This document shows, piece by piece, positions 35,455-49,009 of a stretch of 64,000 bases of DNA (positions are counted from its first letter, which is position 1; each line of letters begins with the position of its first letter). Where the stretch lies: NCBI RefSeq assembly GCF_026151205.1, contig NC_087077.1:15476983-15540982 (forward strand). The letters run 5' to 3'. Source of the stretch: Bolinopsis microptera (taxonomy: Eukaryota > Ctenophora > Tentaculata > Lobata > Bolinopsidae). The notes under the pieces are model-generated. The model saw only the letters and a list, made by a program, of their open reading frames with translations. It ran no database searches and was not told where the DNA came from. Both the position numbers and the translations under genes were made by a program.

Positions 35455-36743
35455 TTTCCATCACGTTACATTACATAATTCTCAATAAATGTAATAGATT
35501 TTTAGTGTTGTAATTAGTTTAAAGTTTTATTCGGTCTCGCAGCTCTATTCTATATTTGCCTAACTCATTTAAGAGTGAGCAGACGACAGTATAAAAAACA
35601 GCAGACGACATGGCGCCAATTTGGGGAGGACCAACTCCATTTCAACGGATCATACATCTTACATGATTATATATCTTAAACGTCGTTTTTGATTTATTAG
35701 ATTTGGTCCATTACATAAGCAATTAAACGGATAGTAATTATACATCATGTTGCCAGTTATGATAATCCAGGATAACTGCACTGGATAAAGGGAATAAAGG
35801 TCACTTTTCCTTAACATTTTAAAAGCTTGCACTAAATGCACATACCAAGGTAATTTATGTAGTTAAAGTGGATACCTCCCGAACTACCGTAATTTTATGT
35901 ACTGAACGGATTAAAAATCTTAAATACGTCCTTCGAGGTCACATTTCACAGGACAAAAAATGCCTACCCATTTTATTTGAATATTAATAAGTTATTTGAA
36001 TATTAATAAGTCTGGCATTAACCTGAATTATTCTTAATATCATAACTCGCAAGGTCTTGTGAATGGGTTAGGGAACGTATTTTAACTTAAAAACTTTATT
36101 GCTGATATCTTACTGAGAAGGAAATCTGCTGTATTTTTGTTATAAATTTATTCGAATCATAGTATATAATATTATGAGTAAAGGTTTTTAAAATATTTCT
36201 TATCTGATGATGTGATAAAATTGTTTATGAGAAAGAAACCAGTTTTGAGGCGTACAAATGAAGAGGACTTAAAGACTGTACATTTTTCACCGTTGAATAA
36301 AACTTAAATATATGGAATGATTAAAAAAAGCAGCCGCAACCTTGCTATTCAGCAAGTCTTGTTGTATGAAACAAATATTATATTGACTGCTAGTAAAATA
36401 GACATTTCAAGTTTTAAATTTTAAACTGTAAAAGCATCTCTCGATTCGATTCGATTAAGGGTCTGATTATATAGCTTCATATTCGATCTGAGCTTCATAT
36501 ATGACTGTTAATGACTGTACATATGTTTTAATTGAAATTAAGTTCAATCAAATGCAATCAAATGCGCCGTTTATTTTTGAAAACGCAAAAATAGCAGAGA
36601 AATTCCCTCTTCCATTAGACATGTAACTTAAACTTCAGTTTGACTTCTGTACTGCTGTTACTGCTAGGAAGGCATTCTTTTTATTTTACATACAAGCTAT
36701 AAATAATTGCTTATTTTACGGATGTAGTATATCTAAGATTTTA

Positions 36744-36772
36744 TCCAGTATGTATAATATACATACTGGATA
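36744..36772. repeat. 13-bp hairpin
   Basis: ATCCAGTATGTAT and its complement with a 3-nt loop. Possibly a remnant of a short-TIR element. Confidence 0.5.
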
Positions 36773-37602
36773 CAATGTTAGACTTCAACTTATGGCTCTG
36801 AACTTGTACTCACCGGCCTCACTATAGTTTAGCATGGTTTAAGTAGATAATTAAGCTAGTAGCTGAAAAAATAAGCATGAAACCTGTAGCTTAAAGTCCT
36901 TAAAGTCTGATAATAAAATTCTGGTGAAATACCGGACTTGGATATTAGAATTAGAATTAAATTTGGATATAAACTTATATTGCACCGAGTGCCCATTTCA
37001 GAAAATCACCGAGCACCAGCTCATGTATAATTTAGGCATTTAACCGTTACTAAACGCGCTCATGCCACAACGTTCCGAAAGATATCGCTCTGTCAGAATA
37101 AGAAACTGAAGGGCAGTCGTCACTCACCAAATCATGGTGCAAATTGTATTGGATCTCATAAGAGTTGCGAAAATAACAAGAGAGCTTTTCGAATATGTTG
37201 CAAGAAAATCTGACCGAAAGGATCGTGGCCGTACTGCAAAAAGAAAACGTTCGCCATTTTGTTGTTTGCTGAGAATAAGAACCATATGCTTTTTGGACGA
37301 ATTAGCGCTGGCGCGCGCGCCAAATTTATTAGTTGTATGTAAAAAGTTGATGCGTTAACACTTAAATCTGAACGTGAACTCTTCGTAGCGCGGATCACTG
37401 GAATTTTCATTTTGAAATAACTCGCATACCAATGCAGGAATTCATAATATGAAGGTGTAGTACTCATAACATATTGATGAGATAAATATTGGTATCAAAA
37501 TTTTACCAAAAAACTCATCGGATGATGGTAAGAAAACGTTTTTACACATTGACAGTCAAAAACAAAAAAAATAATATCAGTGTCAAATTAAGCGAGTGAA
37601 AA

Positions 37603-37720
37603 TTGCTACCCGGTGGTTTTCGATGTTTCCGTATCCCCCGCACACTTTAAAAAGCATACAAACGATATTCGGACAAAAAAATTCTGTGCTCGCGCTTGGC
37701 GCTTATTACACTGACTATAT
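37603..37720. repeat. Right member of the inverted repeat with 30525-30650
   Basis: Reverse complement of the left member over its outer 42 bp and its inner CCACCGGGTAGCAAT. The middle parts differ. Confidence 0.65.
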
Positions 37721-38021
37721 AGTAGTACTAATTAGTACTAATTACATAGTAGTACTAATAGTACTAATTACATAGTATGAAAATCATTTCTTGACGAATT
37801 ATAATTATGATTAAATTGAAATAACAAAAGATTCGAATTAGTTTTGGTTTTAAAATAATCGTAAAGATGATATATAATATAAAGATTTGAAGTACAAATT
37901 TGTGCCCCTTAGCCTTAGGCTTAACTTTAAATACTTATCATTAAAATCGAAATCAGCATTTACAAATGTACACAGAACGGCCGTCAAAATCTAATCGTGC
38001 CTTTCATTATCATAAACATGT

Positions 38022-38105
38022 TTACTGGGCCGCGCTCAGCCGGTCATTCCGCCTAATTCTTTTTTATTATGTTTATGAACATAATAGCCTGGGGTCCCCA
38101 GGTAA
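38022..38105. mobile_element. 84-bp MITE with 8-bp target duplication
   Basis: TTACTGGGCCGCGCTCAG at the left and GTCCCCAGGTAA at the right, flanked by AAACATGT at 38014-38021 and 38106-38113. An inverted partial relative (GCGCCGCCCAGTAA) lies at 38140-38176. Confidence 0.65.
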
Positions 38106-38206
38106 AAACATGTATAATAATAAACTGAAACATACTTATAATTCGGCGGAATGGCAGAATGAGCGCCGCCCAGTAAAAGTGGTATTCAAGTTATATTAGT
38201 AGTGCA

Positions 38207-38345
38207 TTTTAACGAGTGATACTCTGTACTCGTAAAATAGTTGTTTCAAATATTAAATACAGGATCACCGTCGACGAGTCCAACTCGGCGCGCGTCCTGG
38301 TAGCTGTACTTAGAGTTAGGTTATAAACCTACAAGTACAATACAC
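38207..38345. mobile_element. Partial relative of the 29986 MITE
   Basis: TTAACGAGTGATACTC at the left, then CGTCGACGAGTCCAACTCGG and CGCGTCCTGGTAG. No matching right end seen. Confidence 0.55.
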
Positions 38346-39017
38346 AATGTCAATAGTGCATTGCGCTACAAGTATATGCAACCAGACAACCTTATTGCTA
38401 ATAATATTAATATAATATAATTTCTATCAGAATTATATTATATTTTAGTCAATTTACTTGAATATTCTAAGCTAAGTTTTGCAACTTATACAACACATTT
38501 ATTAAAAATACCAAATTTTGTTGTCCTAGTCATTTGCCTGCATTACTTGTTTATTGTTAATATTAATGCCAATGGACTATAAGAATACTGGCCCTGCCCG
38601 CGCTACTTTTATTTGTAGCACTTGCCTCGGGGGCTCGGGCGCTACTTCGAAGAAATTTAGACGAGTAACTGAAACTCAGTAACAAACACTAACATCAAAC
38701 ATCCGTCAACTGCGTCTGCATTACATGATCCGATAGCGTGCAATAGCAACAGTTACAAGTTAATGTCATACGAGTAGCACTGCACCACTAGCAGTGAGCA
38801 GTAGCTAGCAGTAGCAGTAGCAGTGTATGCCATGGCCATGGGAATTTTGAATTGTGATCACGGAAGAATACGCGTACGATCAAAATCAGTCCCCATTAAT
38901 AATAATACCACAGGCACAAAAATATTTGTCGAACTTAATTCAGCTACCTGGACTCTATACTAGTTCGACACGTACTGAAAATCGACAGGGGTAATTTCAA
39001 TTTTGGCGGACTTAAGT

Positions 39018-39115
39018 TCTTAACGGGTGATACTCGTAAAATATCTGTTCCATATATTGGACCGTCGACGAGTCCAACTCGGCGCGCGTCCTGGTAGGTT
39101 GTAAACCTACAATTA
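39018..39115. mobile_element. Partial relative of the 29986 MITE
   Basis: TTAACGGGTGATACTCGT, then GACCGTCGACGAGTCCAACT and GTAGGTTGTAAACCTAC. Right end missing. Confidence 0.6.
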
Positions 39116-40023
39116 AGTTTTAGTTGTTGAACTAAAGTGCGTGTCGAACTATGTCTATACTCTATAAATATAAAAGCTAAGCCTAAAAGTAAAGTACGTA
39201 AATTAATAAATCGTTTCACAAATCGTTAACAAATCGTTTCACAAGATTTCTAAAAAAATTGGCCGTGAACGATTTAGACTTAGCGGGAGCACTAGCACTA
39301 GCAGACCTAGCTTGGTCACATACACTTTTATAGGTCACGCACTTATAGTTATAGCCTAGCACTTAGCAGGTCACATTTGTATAAGAAGGTCACGCATTCT
39401 AATTTCTAACTATAAGTGACTATGTCAATTTCATGCGCCTTGCCGTTCGTTAGTTATACTAGAGAGCTAGGTATAGAGGGTTACCGTTCATGTCAGAGTT
39501 TAACCCAGTCTCTAGATATAAAGCGTATTAATCATTTTCAGTTTTACACTCAAACGTCAAAACGTTTCTAAAACGGCCCCCAATGCAATGTTGAATGTAT
39601 CTTTGAATACTGATTCCAAATTTAGAGTTAACATGCTGATCCCTGATCGGCGAAAAACTGATTCGATCTTAAATATTACACAAAAGAGTGTGACCAAATG
39701 AGCGGTTTCCCATTCTGAATTTTTGGGTCTTGACGCGTTTAAACGACTCTATATTCTATAAACCTTTAAAAGACCCCACATATATTTTCATCCCTCCACA
39801 ATAAAATGCAGGTGATTATCCTTAACTGACCAGACTTTTCAGTGTGATAATATAATAGTCCAATAATTCAGCCCTACAAAATGCAGTGCAGTGTAAAACA
39901 CTGCCAGATAATGTAACACTGTAAGATAACAGCTAATGTAACTCCTATTTATTGCGAATGGCGGGAAGTTTGAGTGTCGATCAGATGATCGGTTATCTGG
40001 TAATCAGTGCCTGCTTTCCAGGG

Positions 40024-40061
40024 CACGTGGTGGTCACGTGGTGGTCACGTGGTATCACGTG
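40024..40061. promoter_or_regulatory. Cluster of four CACGTG E-boxes
   Basis: CACGTG at 40024, 40035, 40046 and 40056, spaced 10-11 bp, so on one face of the helix. CACGTG is the site of bHLH-Zip factors such as USF or MYC/MAX. The cluster precedes a satellite array and no gene is seen beside it, so it may simply be part of the repeat. Confidence 0.4.
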
Positions 40062-40159
40062 GCTCAGTATTCTTATTTCTAGCTATAGTGCTCTCTTTGT
40101 GGAGTTTGAGAGTTAATTCGTGCTGTGTTTTATTTTTCACGGTACCCCTAGATTAGGTG

Positions 40160-43100
40160 GGCGATATTTCGCAATTTGTCATGGTATCTCGTAATTTGTC
40201 AGGAAATCTCTTAATTTGTCAGGATATCTCGTTATTTGTCAGGAAATCTCTTAATTTGTCAGGATATCTCGTAATTTAGCAGGATATCTCGTAATTTGAC
40301 AGAATATCTCGTATTTAGCAGGATAATGGATATTTCTTAATTTGACAGGATTATATCTCGTAATTTGTCAGGAAATCTCTTAATTTGTCAGGATATCTCG
40401 TAATTTAGCAGGATATCTTGTAATTTAGCAGGATATCTCGTAATTTGACAGAATATCTCGTATTTAGCAGGATATCTTGTAATTTAGCAGGATATCTCGT
40501 AATTTGACAGAATATCTCGCATTTAGCAGGATATCTTGTAATTTAGCAGGATATCTCGTAATTTAGCAGGATATCTCGTATTTAGCAGGATATCTCGTAT
40601 TTAGCAGGATATCTCGTAATTTAGCAGGATATCTCGTAATTTGACAGAATATCTCGTATTTAGCAGGAAATTTCTTAATTTGACAGGATCATATCTCGTC
40701 ATTTGTCAGGAAATCTTTTAATTAATGGTATCACATGGCTCAGTATTCTTATTTAGTTATTTCTAGCTATAGTGGCATAGTGCTCTCTTTGTGGAGAATT
40801 TGAGAGTTAATTCGTGCTGTGTTTTACTTTTCACGGTACCCCTAGATTAGGTGGGCGATATCTCGTAATTTGTCATGGTATCTCGTAATTTGTCAGGAAA
40901 TCTCTTAATTTGTCGGATATCTCGTAATTTAGCAGGATATCTCGTAATTTAGCAGGATATCTCGTAATTTGACAGAATATCTCGTATTTAGCAGGATATC
41001 TTGTAATTTAGCAGGATATCTCGTAATTTAGCAGGATATCTCTTAATTTGACAGAATATCTCGTATTTAGCAGGAAATTTCTTAATTTGACAGGATCATA
41101 TCTCGTCATTTGTCAGGAAATCTCTTAATTAATGGTATCACGTGGCTCAGTATTCTTATTTCTAGCTATAGTGCTCTCTTTGTGGAGAATTTGAGAGTTA
41201 ATTCGTGCTGTGTTTTACTTTTCACGGTACCCCTAGATTAGGTGGGCGATATTTCGTAATTTGTCATGGTATCTCGTAATTTGTCAGGAAATCTCTTAAT
41301 TTGTCAGGATATCTCGTAATTTGACAGGAAATCTCTTAATTTGTCAGGATATCTCGTAATTTAGCAGGATATCTTGTAATTTTGCAGGATATCTCGTAAT
41401 TTGACAGAATATCTCGTATTTAGCAGGATATCTCGTAATTTGACAGAATATCTCGTATTTAGCAGGATATCTCGTAATTTGACAGAATATCTCGTAATTA
41501 GCAGGATATCTCGTAATTTAGCAGGATATTTCGTAATTTAGCAGGATATCTCATAATTTGACAGAATATCTCGTATTTAGCAGGATATCTCGTAATTTAG
41601 CAGGATATTTCGTAATTTAGCAGGATATCTCGTAATTTGACAGAATATCTCGTATTTAGCAGGATATCTTGTAATTTAGCAGGATATCTCGTAATTTAGC
41701 AGGATATCTCTTAATTTGACAGAATATCTCGTATTTAGCGGGATATCTTGTAATTTAGCAGGATATCTCGTAATTTAGCAGGATATCTCTTAATTTGACA
41801 GAATATCTCGTATTTATAGCAGGAAATTTCTTAATTTGAAAGGATCATAGCTCGTAATTTGTCAGGAAATCTCTTAATTTGTCAGGATATCTCGTAATTT
41901 AGCAGGATATCTCGTAATTTAGCAGGATATCTCGTAATTTGACAGAATATCTCGTATTTAGCAGGATATCTCGTAATTTAGCAGGATATTTCGTAATTTA
42001 GCAGGATATCTCGTAATTTGACAGAATATCTCGTATTTAGCAGGATATCTTGTAATTTAGCAGGATATCTCGTAATTTAGCAGGATATCTCTTAATTTGA
42101 CAGAATATCTCGTATTTAGCAGGAAATTTCTTAATTTGACAGGATCATATCTCGTCATTTGTCAGGAAATCTCTTAATTAATGGTATCACGTGGCTCAGT
42201 ATTCTTATTTCTAGCTATAGTGCTCTCTTTGTGAAGAATTTGAGAGTTAATTCGTGCTGTGTTTTACTTTTCACGGTACCCCTAGATTAGGTGGGCGATA
42301 TCTCGTAATTTGTCATGGTATCTCGTAATTTGTCAGGAAATCTCTTAATTTGTCAGGATATCTCGTAATTTGACAGGAAATCTCTTAATTTGTCAGGATA
42401 TCTCGTAATTTAGCAGGATATCTTGTAATTTTGCAGGATATCTCGTAATTTGACAGAATATCTCGTATTTAGCAGGATATCTCGTAATTTGACAGAATAT
42501 CTCGTATTTAGCAGGATATCTCGTAATTTGACAGAATATCTCGTAATTAGCAGGATATCTCGTAATTTAGCAGGATATTTCGTAATTTAGCAGGATATCT
42601 CATAATTTGACAGAATATCTCGTATTTAGCAGGATATATCGTAATTTGACAGAATATCTCGTATTTAGCAGGATATCTTGTAATTTAGCAGGATATCTCG
42701 TAATTTAGCAGGATATCTCTTAATTTGACAGAATATCTCGTATTTAGCGGGATATCTTGTAATTTAGCAGGATATCTCGTAATTTAGCAGGATATCTCTT
42801 AATTTGTCAGGATATCTCGTATTTAGCAGGAAATTTCTTAATTTGAAAGGATCATATATCGTAATTTGTCAGGAAATCTCTTAATTTGTCAGGATATCTC
42901 GTAATTTAGCAGGATATATTGTAATTTAGCAGGATATCTCTTAATTTGACAGAATATCTCGTATTTAGCAGGAAATCTCTTAATTTGTCAGGATATCTCG
43001 TAATTTGTCATGGTATCTCGTAAATTAGCAGGATATCTCGTAATTTAGCAGGATATCTCTTAATTTGTCAGGATATCTCGTAATTTGTCATGGTATCTCG

Positions 43101-43270
43101 TATTTAGCAGGATATCTCGTATTTAGCAGGATATCTCGTAATTTAGCAGGATATCTCGTAATTTAGCAGGATATCTCGTATTTAGCAGGATATCTCGTAT
43201 CTAGCAGGATATCTATTAATTTGTCAGGATATCGACTCTTAATTTGTCAGGATATCTCGTAATTTGTCAT
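40160..43270. repeat. 20-bp minisatellite with higher-order structure
   Basis: About 140 units of GGATATCTCGTAATTTAGCA and variants (GACAGAATATCTCGTATTTA, GTCAGGAAATCTCTTAATTT). It is interrupted by a roughly 120-bp spacer (GGTATCACGTGGCTCAG to CCTAGATTAGGTGGGCGATA) at about 40052, 40727, 41133 and 42183. The variant order after the last two spacers is nearly the same, giving a unit of about 1050 bp. Confidence 0.92.
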
Positions 43271-45262
43271 AATATATAATACCGCCAATATAACTGAAAA
43301 CAAATCTTGAGAACGATTCGACATTTGTTTTATAAAACTCTCATTATATCAACGACAATAGTTAATAATATCCACCATAATTATGACGATCTGAAACACG
43401 AGCATTTGCAAAACTTTCCATTTCCGTACCTGGACGATGAGGGTCACGGACTGACAATTGCTACCCTTATCAAGCTTTCTAAACTAGTTTTTTGTTAGCA
43501 CAGTTTTGATTTTATAAAATAATCTAATAATCTTAACTTCTAAACACCTTTCACTTCCAGTTTTCACTACTTATTATAATTCATAGTAACATAACTTTAC
43601 TATTGCAATTGGTAATGAATTAGTTGTATTGATAAGTGCTAACCATCTCTCTCACTAGCTCACACTGAACTATAGTAGTACCTACCAGAGCGAGTAGTAC
43701 TATTACTAGTAGTTATTCAAAAGAATAATATGCTGCACACACTGTACACGCTGATTTGGACACTCTGATTTGGACGCGGCCGATCAATATAAGGTTTTTA
43801 TTTCTGATCCCACTCCAAGTGATGTTTTGTCAGATACCAGCTGATATAAGCTGCATATTGACTAATTTAATATTTTGCTATTGTTGCCATTTAAGCATTT
43901 ATCCGAGAAATCACGAAATATTGACGGTTAAAGCTTACAGTTACAATCCTCGTAATCATAAGTGGTGTTACACTACGTTAGAAATTTTGGTTTTTATCAC
44001 AATGTATCGCAGTTTTAGTACTTGTCACGAATACTCTGGACACGATCAGCAGATTGGCTCTGCCATGGGGACGAGATTCTGGAGTAAGACGTTTTGGGGT
44101 ACGGGTAGGGCGACGTTTAACTCACCTCTGATCGATTTTAAGGTTACAAACAATCTTTGTTTTATTTTTAACTTTATAAGAATATCATAAAAGATCTTTT
44201 TAGTTTCTTTGGCTATATATGTATATTAGATGTGGATGGAAATTGAAAATTCCTATGCAATCGTTTTTGTACGTTTTAAAATCTTGTTTATAATCATAGT
44301 TTTGGAACAAAACACGATCGAGACAGGTCACCAAAATAACTTTAACGAATACGATCACAGGTTACCTAAGTAATTGATTCGGAACGTCAGACCTCAGTCA
44401 AGTTATGTTCATAAAAATCAAAGCATTTATACACTGAGAATATACGTCTGTCCTATAATCACCTGACTAATCATCATTGATGTTTCTTTCACTCATTGAT
44501 AGCAGTTTCTAATAAAAGTAAATAGTTAAATCACGTATCGTCATTTCTACGTCATACTCATATTCTGATATAGTGTTAATTTAATTATAACGATCAAGAT
44601 CCGATCCACTTTAAAAATTTGACGACGAATTTAATTAAAAAATCTGTATGTTACTGTAAAGTAGTTTTAACTGTAAAATATTTTTCAACGAAATAACATC
44701 AATATCTCGTCGTCTAAATTTTAGTATCCTAGATTGTTTACATAATTTTTTCCCTAGATAGTTTGAAGAAATCACTAACCGAAGACATTGATCCGGAAAA
44801 AGAATGAACATAACTCAACTGCTTCAGCTGATTCAGATAACTTCTTGAGGTCAACTTTCATATATCATGGTGCATGTAAGTTTGATATATTGTTCTATTT
44901 CTAGAATATAGAATTTTCTTTTGTATGTTCTTGGCGATTAAGATATCTTTTAGAGCTCAAAGCATGCTAACTATTTTTTTATTAATTATTATCTATTCAA
45001 ATTGGGTGCAACGACTTAATAGGTATGCATTATGCAAGGAGTGAAAACAGTTTGTTTTATAATAGGTTTTGTCGCAAAGTCACAGTCATCATACTCCGTA
45101 TATTTTGAGCATGATTATCAAAAACTCTCCAGCAAATAAACCAGTTTGAATCGTTGCACCCCAAATCAGCTTGTTGAAATTCCAACTCTTTAAATTGGTA
45201 AACTGTTTTGATATTTGTCTTGCGGTGAGGAACCCTGGGAGCCCGAGCTTGAGGTTAGTAAC
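43271..45262. other. No gene recognised
   Basis: AT-rich. The longest frame is 43756-44190 (144 codons, plus), hydrophobic at first and then HDQQIGSAMGTRFWS. I find no domain I can name. It may be chance or a decayed element. Confidence 0.4.
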
Positions 45263-45953
<691 letters not shown>

Positions 45954-46555
45954 CTATGTATTCTCTTAAAATTTGCTTTTCAGTTAACGTTCTTTCCTTC
46001 AAAAGTTTAATGCACGTTTGTGCGCTAAATTTAAATTTAGGGTGGTTTGGACTTTAGATAGATATATCAAATGTGGATGTAACAGCATGCATTAAATACA
46101 CGTTTATGTACTGGCGTAGTAGCAATGGTATTAGCACTGGTATAGCACTGGTGTGATCGTGACATAAAACTGTAAATTATCAGTTTTAGTAGATATTCTC
46201 TCTTTTTCTCTTTTTGGATCATTTTGTCGTATTGCACAGTCCACACTGGTACTTGCAATACTTATGAATACCTTTGTTAGTAGTTAATGTTAGTAGTCAA
46301 TATAACTATACCTCGGTTATTTTAGTTAAGAATCTTTGACACAGGGGATGTAGATGGTGCACAATTATGGGTGGAACAACTTCTCATTTGAGATCCTGGA
46401 GAGGTTCACTGTTTATCAATTATCAGTCTCATGATAAGATAATGATTTTAGGGATAATATCCGGTAGTAGAGACTAGGTAGGACTACTGTTTAGGAGGAA
46501 AACATTAACTTCACATTTCTTGTAGAGTGTGTCATTTCTGATAATGTTAGGATAT

Positions 46556-47045
46556 TTATATATGGGAGTAATAATCTAGGGAACCAGCTGCAAAGTCGTT
46601 AATACCAGCTGCTCCTAGAATCCTCTTTGCAAAGCTTTTTGTCTTTTTGTCCTTGGCTGTCATCTCCAGATCCGCGGGTTTGTTGAACACGAAATGTCTA
46701 TAGGAGTTCCTCCAATCTGATTGACATTTCTTTGAGAATGAACCTCGATGATAGGTTGATGCCATCAACACTCACAACTGCTAAATCAATTGAAAATCTA
46801 GGCAAGCTTTCATTAAAGGAGTCCTCTTTGAATCCGAAATGAAACTGTGATTCCATAGCTTCATATCCTTCCATGTTAGGATATTTTATTGTTATGATAT
46901 GCCTAAGGTCTTTCCTGTGACAAACATCAAGTTTATTTAATAGCTGCCTTGATGCAGCCCAGCAGCTACGATTGTAAATTAAGACTGCGACTACCAGGGT
47001 TTCATAAATCTGAAAAATAATCGTTCTTGAAAAAGACAAACGCAT
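46556..47045 (-). mobile_element. LINE fragment, RT C-terminal tail
   Basis: Reads IYETLVVAVLIYNRSCWAAS and then LLNKLDVCHRKDLRHIITIK, the 'tLvvsvLlYn..W..... kLd.fhrr.lR.Ii' tail typical of non-LTR reverse transcriptases. Frame intact for about 90 residues, then lost. Confidence 0.75.
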
Positions 47046-47499
47046 ATTGTTCTGCAGTATGTCAATGTAAACGAAATTATTGTCCGTTAATTTTCAAAAT
47101 AATGGTCTCAGAGAATTGATTGTTTTGACGGTCTTGTGTCTACCGGTGACATACTGCCAGACTTTGGGACCGGAGTGATCATTATTAGTAATACACTGAA
47201 TAATGGATAAACTTGTGTTACTTTGGTTCTCTTGTTACTCAAACACTATGTAGGGTGAGTGAATGACTGAATGACTCAACTCACTCTATACTACTGAATT
47301 ACTAACTGGATACTATTATATATATCCCATCACTATACTAAATTAAATGTAAATAAAGTCTTCTTTAGATTAAACTATTAAATTAACTTCTTAGGATAAA
47401 CTACAATATCTCTTACAAACTCCCGTTTGTTGTAGGCTTCTGTTTGTTGTAGGCTTCTGTTAGGTGAATACTCATTACTCGATGATCTTGAACTAAAAA

Positions 47500-47785
47500 C
47501 TGGAACTAATAAACAAAAGGATGGGACATGCTCATTCTTTTCAAAGGACTGGTTAATCAATTCTGCAAATGTGCTATAAAAGGCAGGCGAGGCAAATTTT
47601 AGGAATTCATTTGGAATGCCGTCTGGGCCCAGAGCTTTGTTGTTTTTGAGCTTCTTAGCAGCCATTTCAACTTCTTCAACTATGATGGGGTTCGTCAAAG
47701 GCTGAGGTGGTCCAATGAATGGCTCAATCGCTGGCTCGTTGAAATGATGCGGTATGTAGGAATTATGTATAAAATAAAACGTCAC
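47500..47785 (-). mobile_element. LINE fragment, RT fingers
   Basis: Reads AAKKLKNNKALGPDGIPNEF then LKFASPAFYSTFAELINQSF, the start of a non-LTR RT domain. The catalytic palm is missing between this and 46556-47045, so the two may be one internally deleted copy. Confidence 0.75.
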
Positions 47786-48420
47786 CTATCGATTCAAACA
47801 AGGCTACAGATATATCAAAGTTTTGTTCAATCGCATTTAAACTTCTGTTCAATTGTATGGGGGTTTGCAGCAAAAAAACACATTGAATCACTCTTCTCAC
47901 GACAAAAATAGGGTATCAGGGCAGTAATGCCAGGTCACATTAATTACTTTTACAAAGACGGTCGACTGCCAGAACACACAAAACAATTTTTCAATAACAA
48001 TGATATACTCACGGTGCACAGTGTTATTGTAAAAAACACAGTAATTCTCATGCACCGAATCAAACATTTCCGTAGCTCAGTCCCTCAACAAATCTGTATG
48101 ACTATCCCAGAAAATACACCCACTGCAAACTCAGATCACGTGACTGCAGCTTCTTGGTTAGCCGAGTACAACACCACACATTTCAGATCTTCGATGTTCT
48201 TCAAAGGACCCCTACTCTCAATTTATGCTGTAAATGCAAACATAAGCACCCTACCCACACTTTTTCCATAAACCTTTTTAAATCGGCTACAAAACGCATG
48301 CTCTTGAACCTGCAGAGTGAAAATGACGATGACACGTGGCCCAGTTTCTTATTACATAATATTCCAGGTCTAAGAAGGTCACAACGTGTCTGAAAGTTAC
48401 TGGACACAACGGTCATATTA
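47783..48420 (+). mobile_element. LINE 3' end fragment (CR1/L2-like)
   Basis: Reads RLQIYQSFVQSHLNFCSIVW, then HIESLFSRQK, a stop at 47909, then GIRAVMPGHINYFYKDGRLP and a long C-terminal stretch. It abuts the oppositely oriented fragment at 47785. A TTAGTTAAT-rich run after 48420 may be the 3' tail. Confidence 0.75.
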
Positions 48421-49005
48421 GTTTAGTGAATTAGTTAATTAGTTAATTAGTTAATTAGTAAATCAGTTATTAGTCATATGATTATTATTAAGTACTATAT
48501 ATTACATGATATATATACATATTGATATATATATTTGCACACAAAAAAAAACCAGAACAAACTGAGCACAGACTAGCGGCAACTAATAATTAATGATAAG
48601 CCCACACACCTAAATTCCAGTCCATATTTACAACTGCCACATTCCCCACTATCACTATTTTCCTATCATCACAAACCGTAATTAATTGGTTTCAACAATC
48701 ACAAACACTAAACATATCCAAACCTAATGGCAAGGCCATAGCAATAACTACTATATCCTAAATCAGTCCCTAACAAACATACGCGAGTCTAAGGGCTGTT
48801 GGAAGCACAGAGGCTCCATATTTTGTTTTAGCAATAAACCATTTTTTTCATTTTCCTTTTTTTTTAAATTTATTAACTGCGTGCAAATTTGTGATTCAGA
48901 TTGATTATTTATATATTAATATCTTATGAATATTTAATAAAGTTATAATATTATACTCGTAAACATTGGCTGGCTTACAACCAGCCCCCAAACAAACAAA
49001 CAAAC
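48421..49005. other. No gene seen
   Basis: AT-rich, with TTAGTTAA repeats at 48421-48470 and AT dinucleotide-rich sequence near 48500. Nothing codes convincingly. Confidence 0.5.
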
Positions 49006-49009
49006 AAAC

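Larger units (their letters stand above)
35080..37600. other. No gene recognised
   Basis: AT-rich. Holds a 79-bp dispersed repeat (35376-35454), a 13-bp hairpin at 36744-36772 and a GC-rich CGCTGGCGCGCGCGCC patch near 37307-37321. Short open frames at 37134-37467 overlap on both strands without recognisable domains. Confidence 0.5.

Noticed and set aside
43756-44190. Penelope-like RT motif in the 144-codon frame (IGSAMGTRF resembles GTAMGTKF)
   Set aside because: The motif stands alone, without the flanking RT blocks, and the following residues do not fit.
48154-48416. Overlapping frames beside the plus-strand LINE tail
   Set aside because: Other-frame readings of the LINE C-terminus at 47783-48400.
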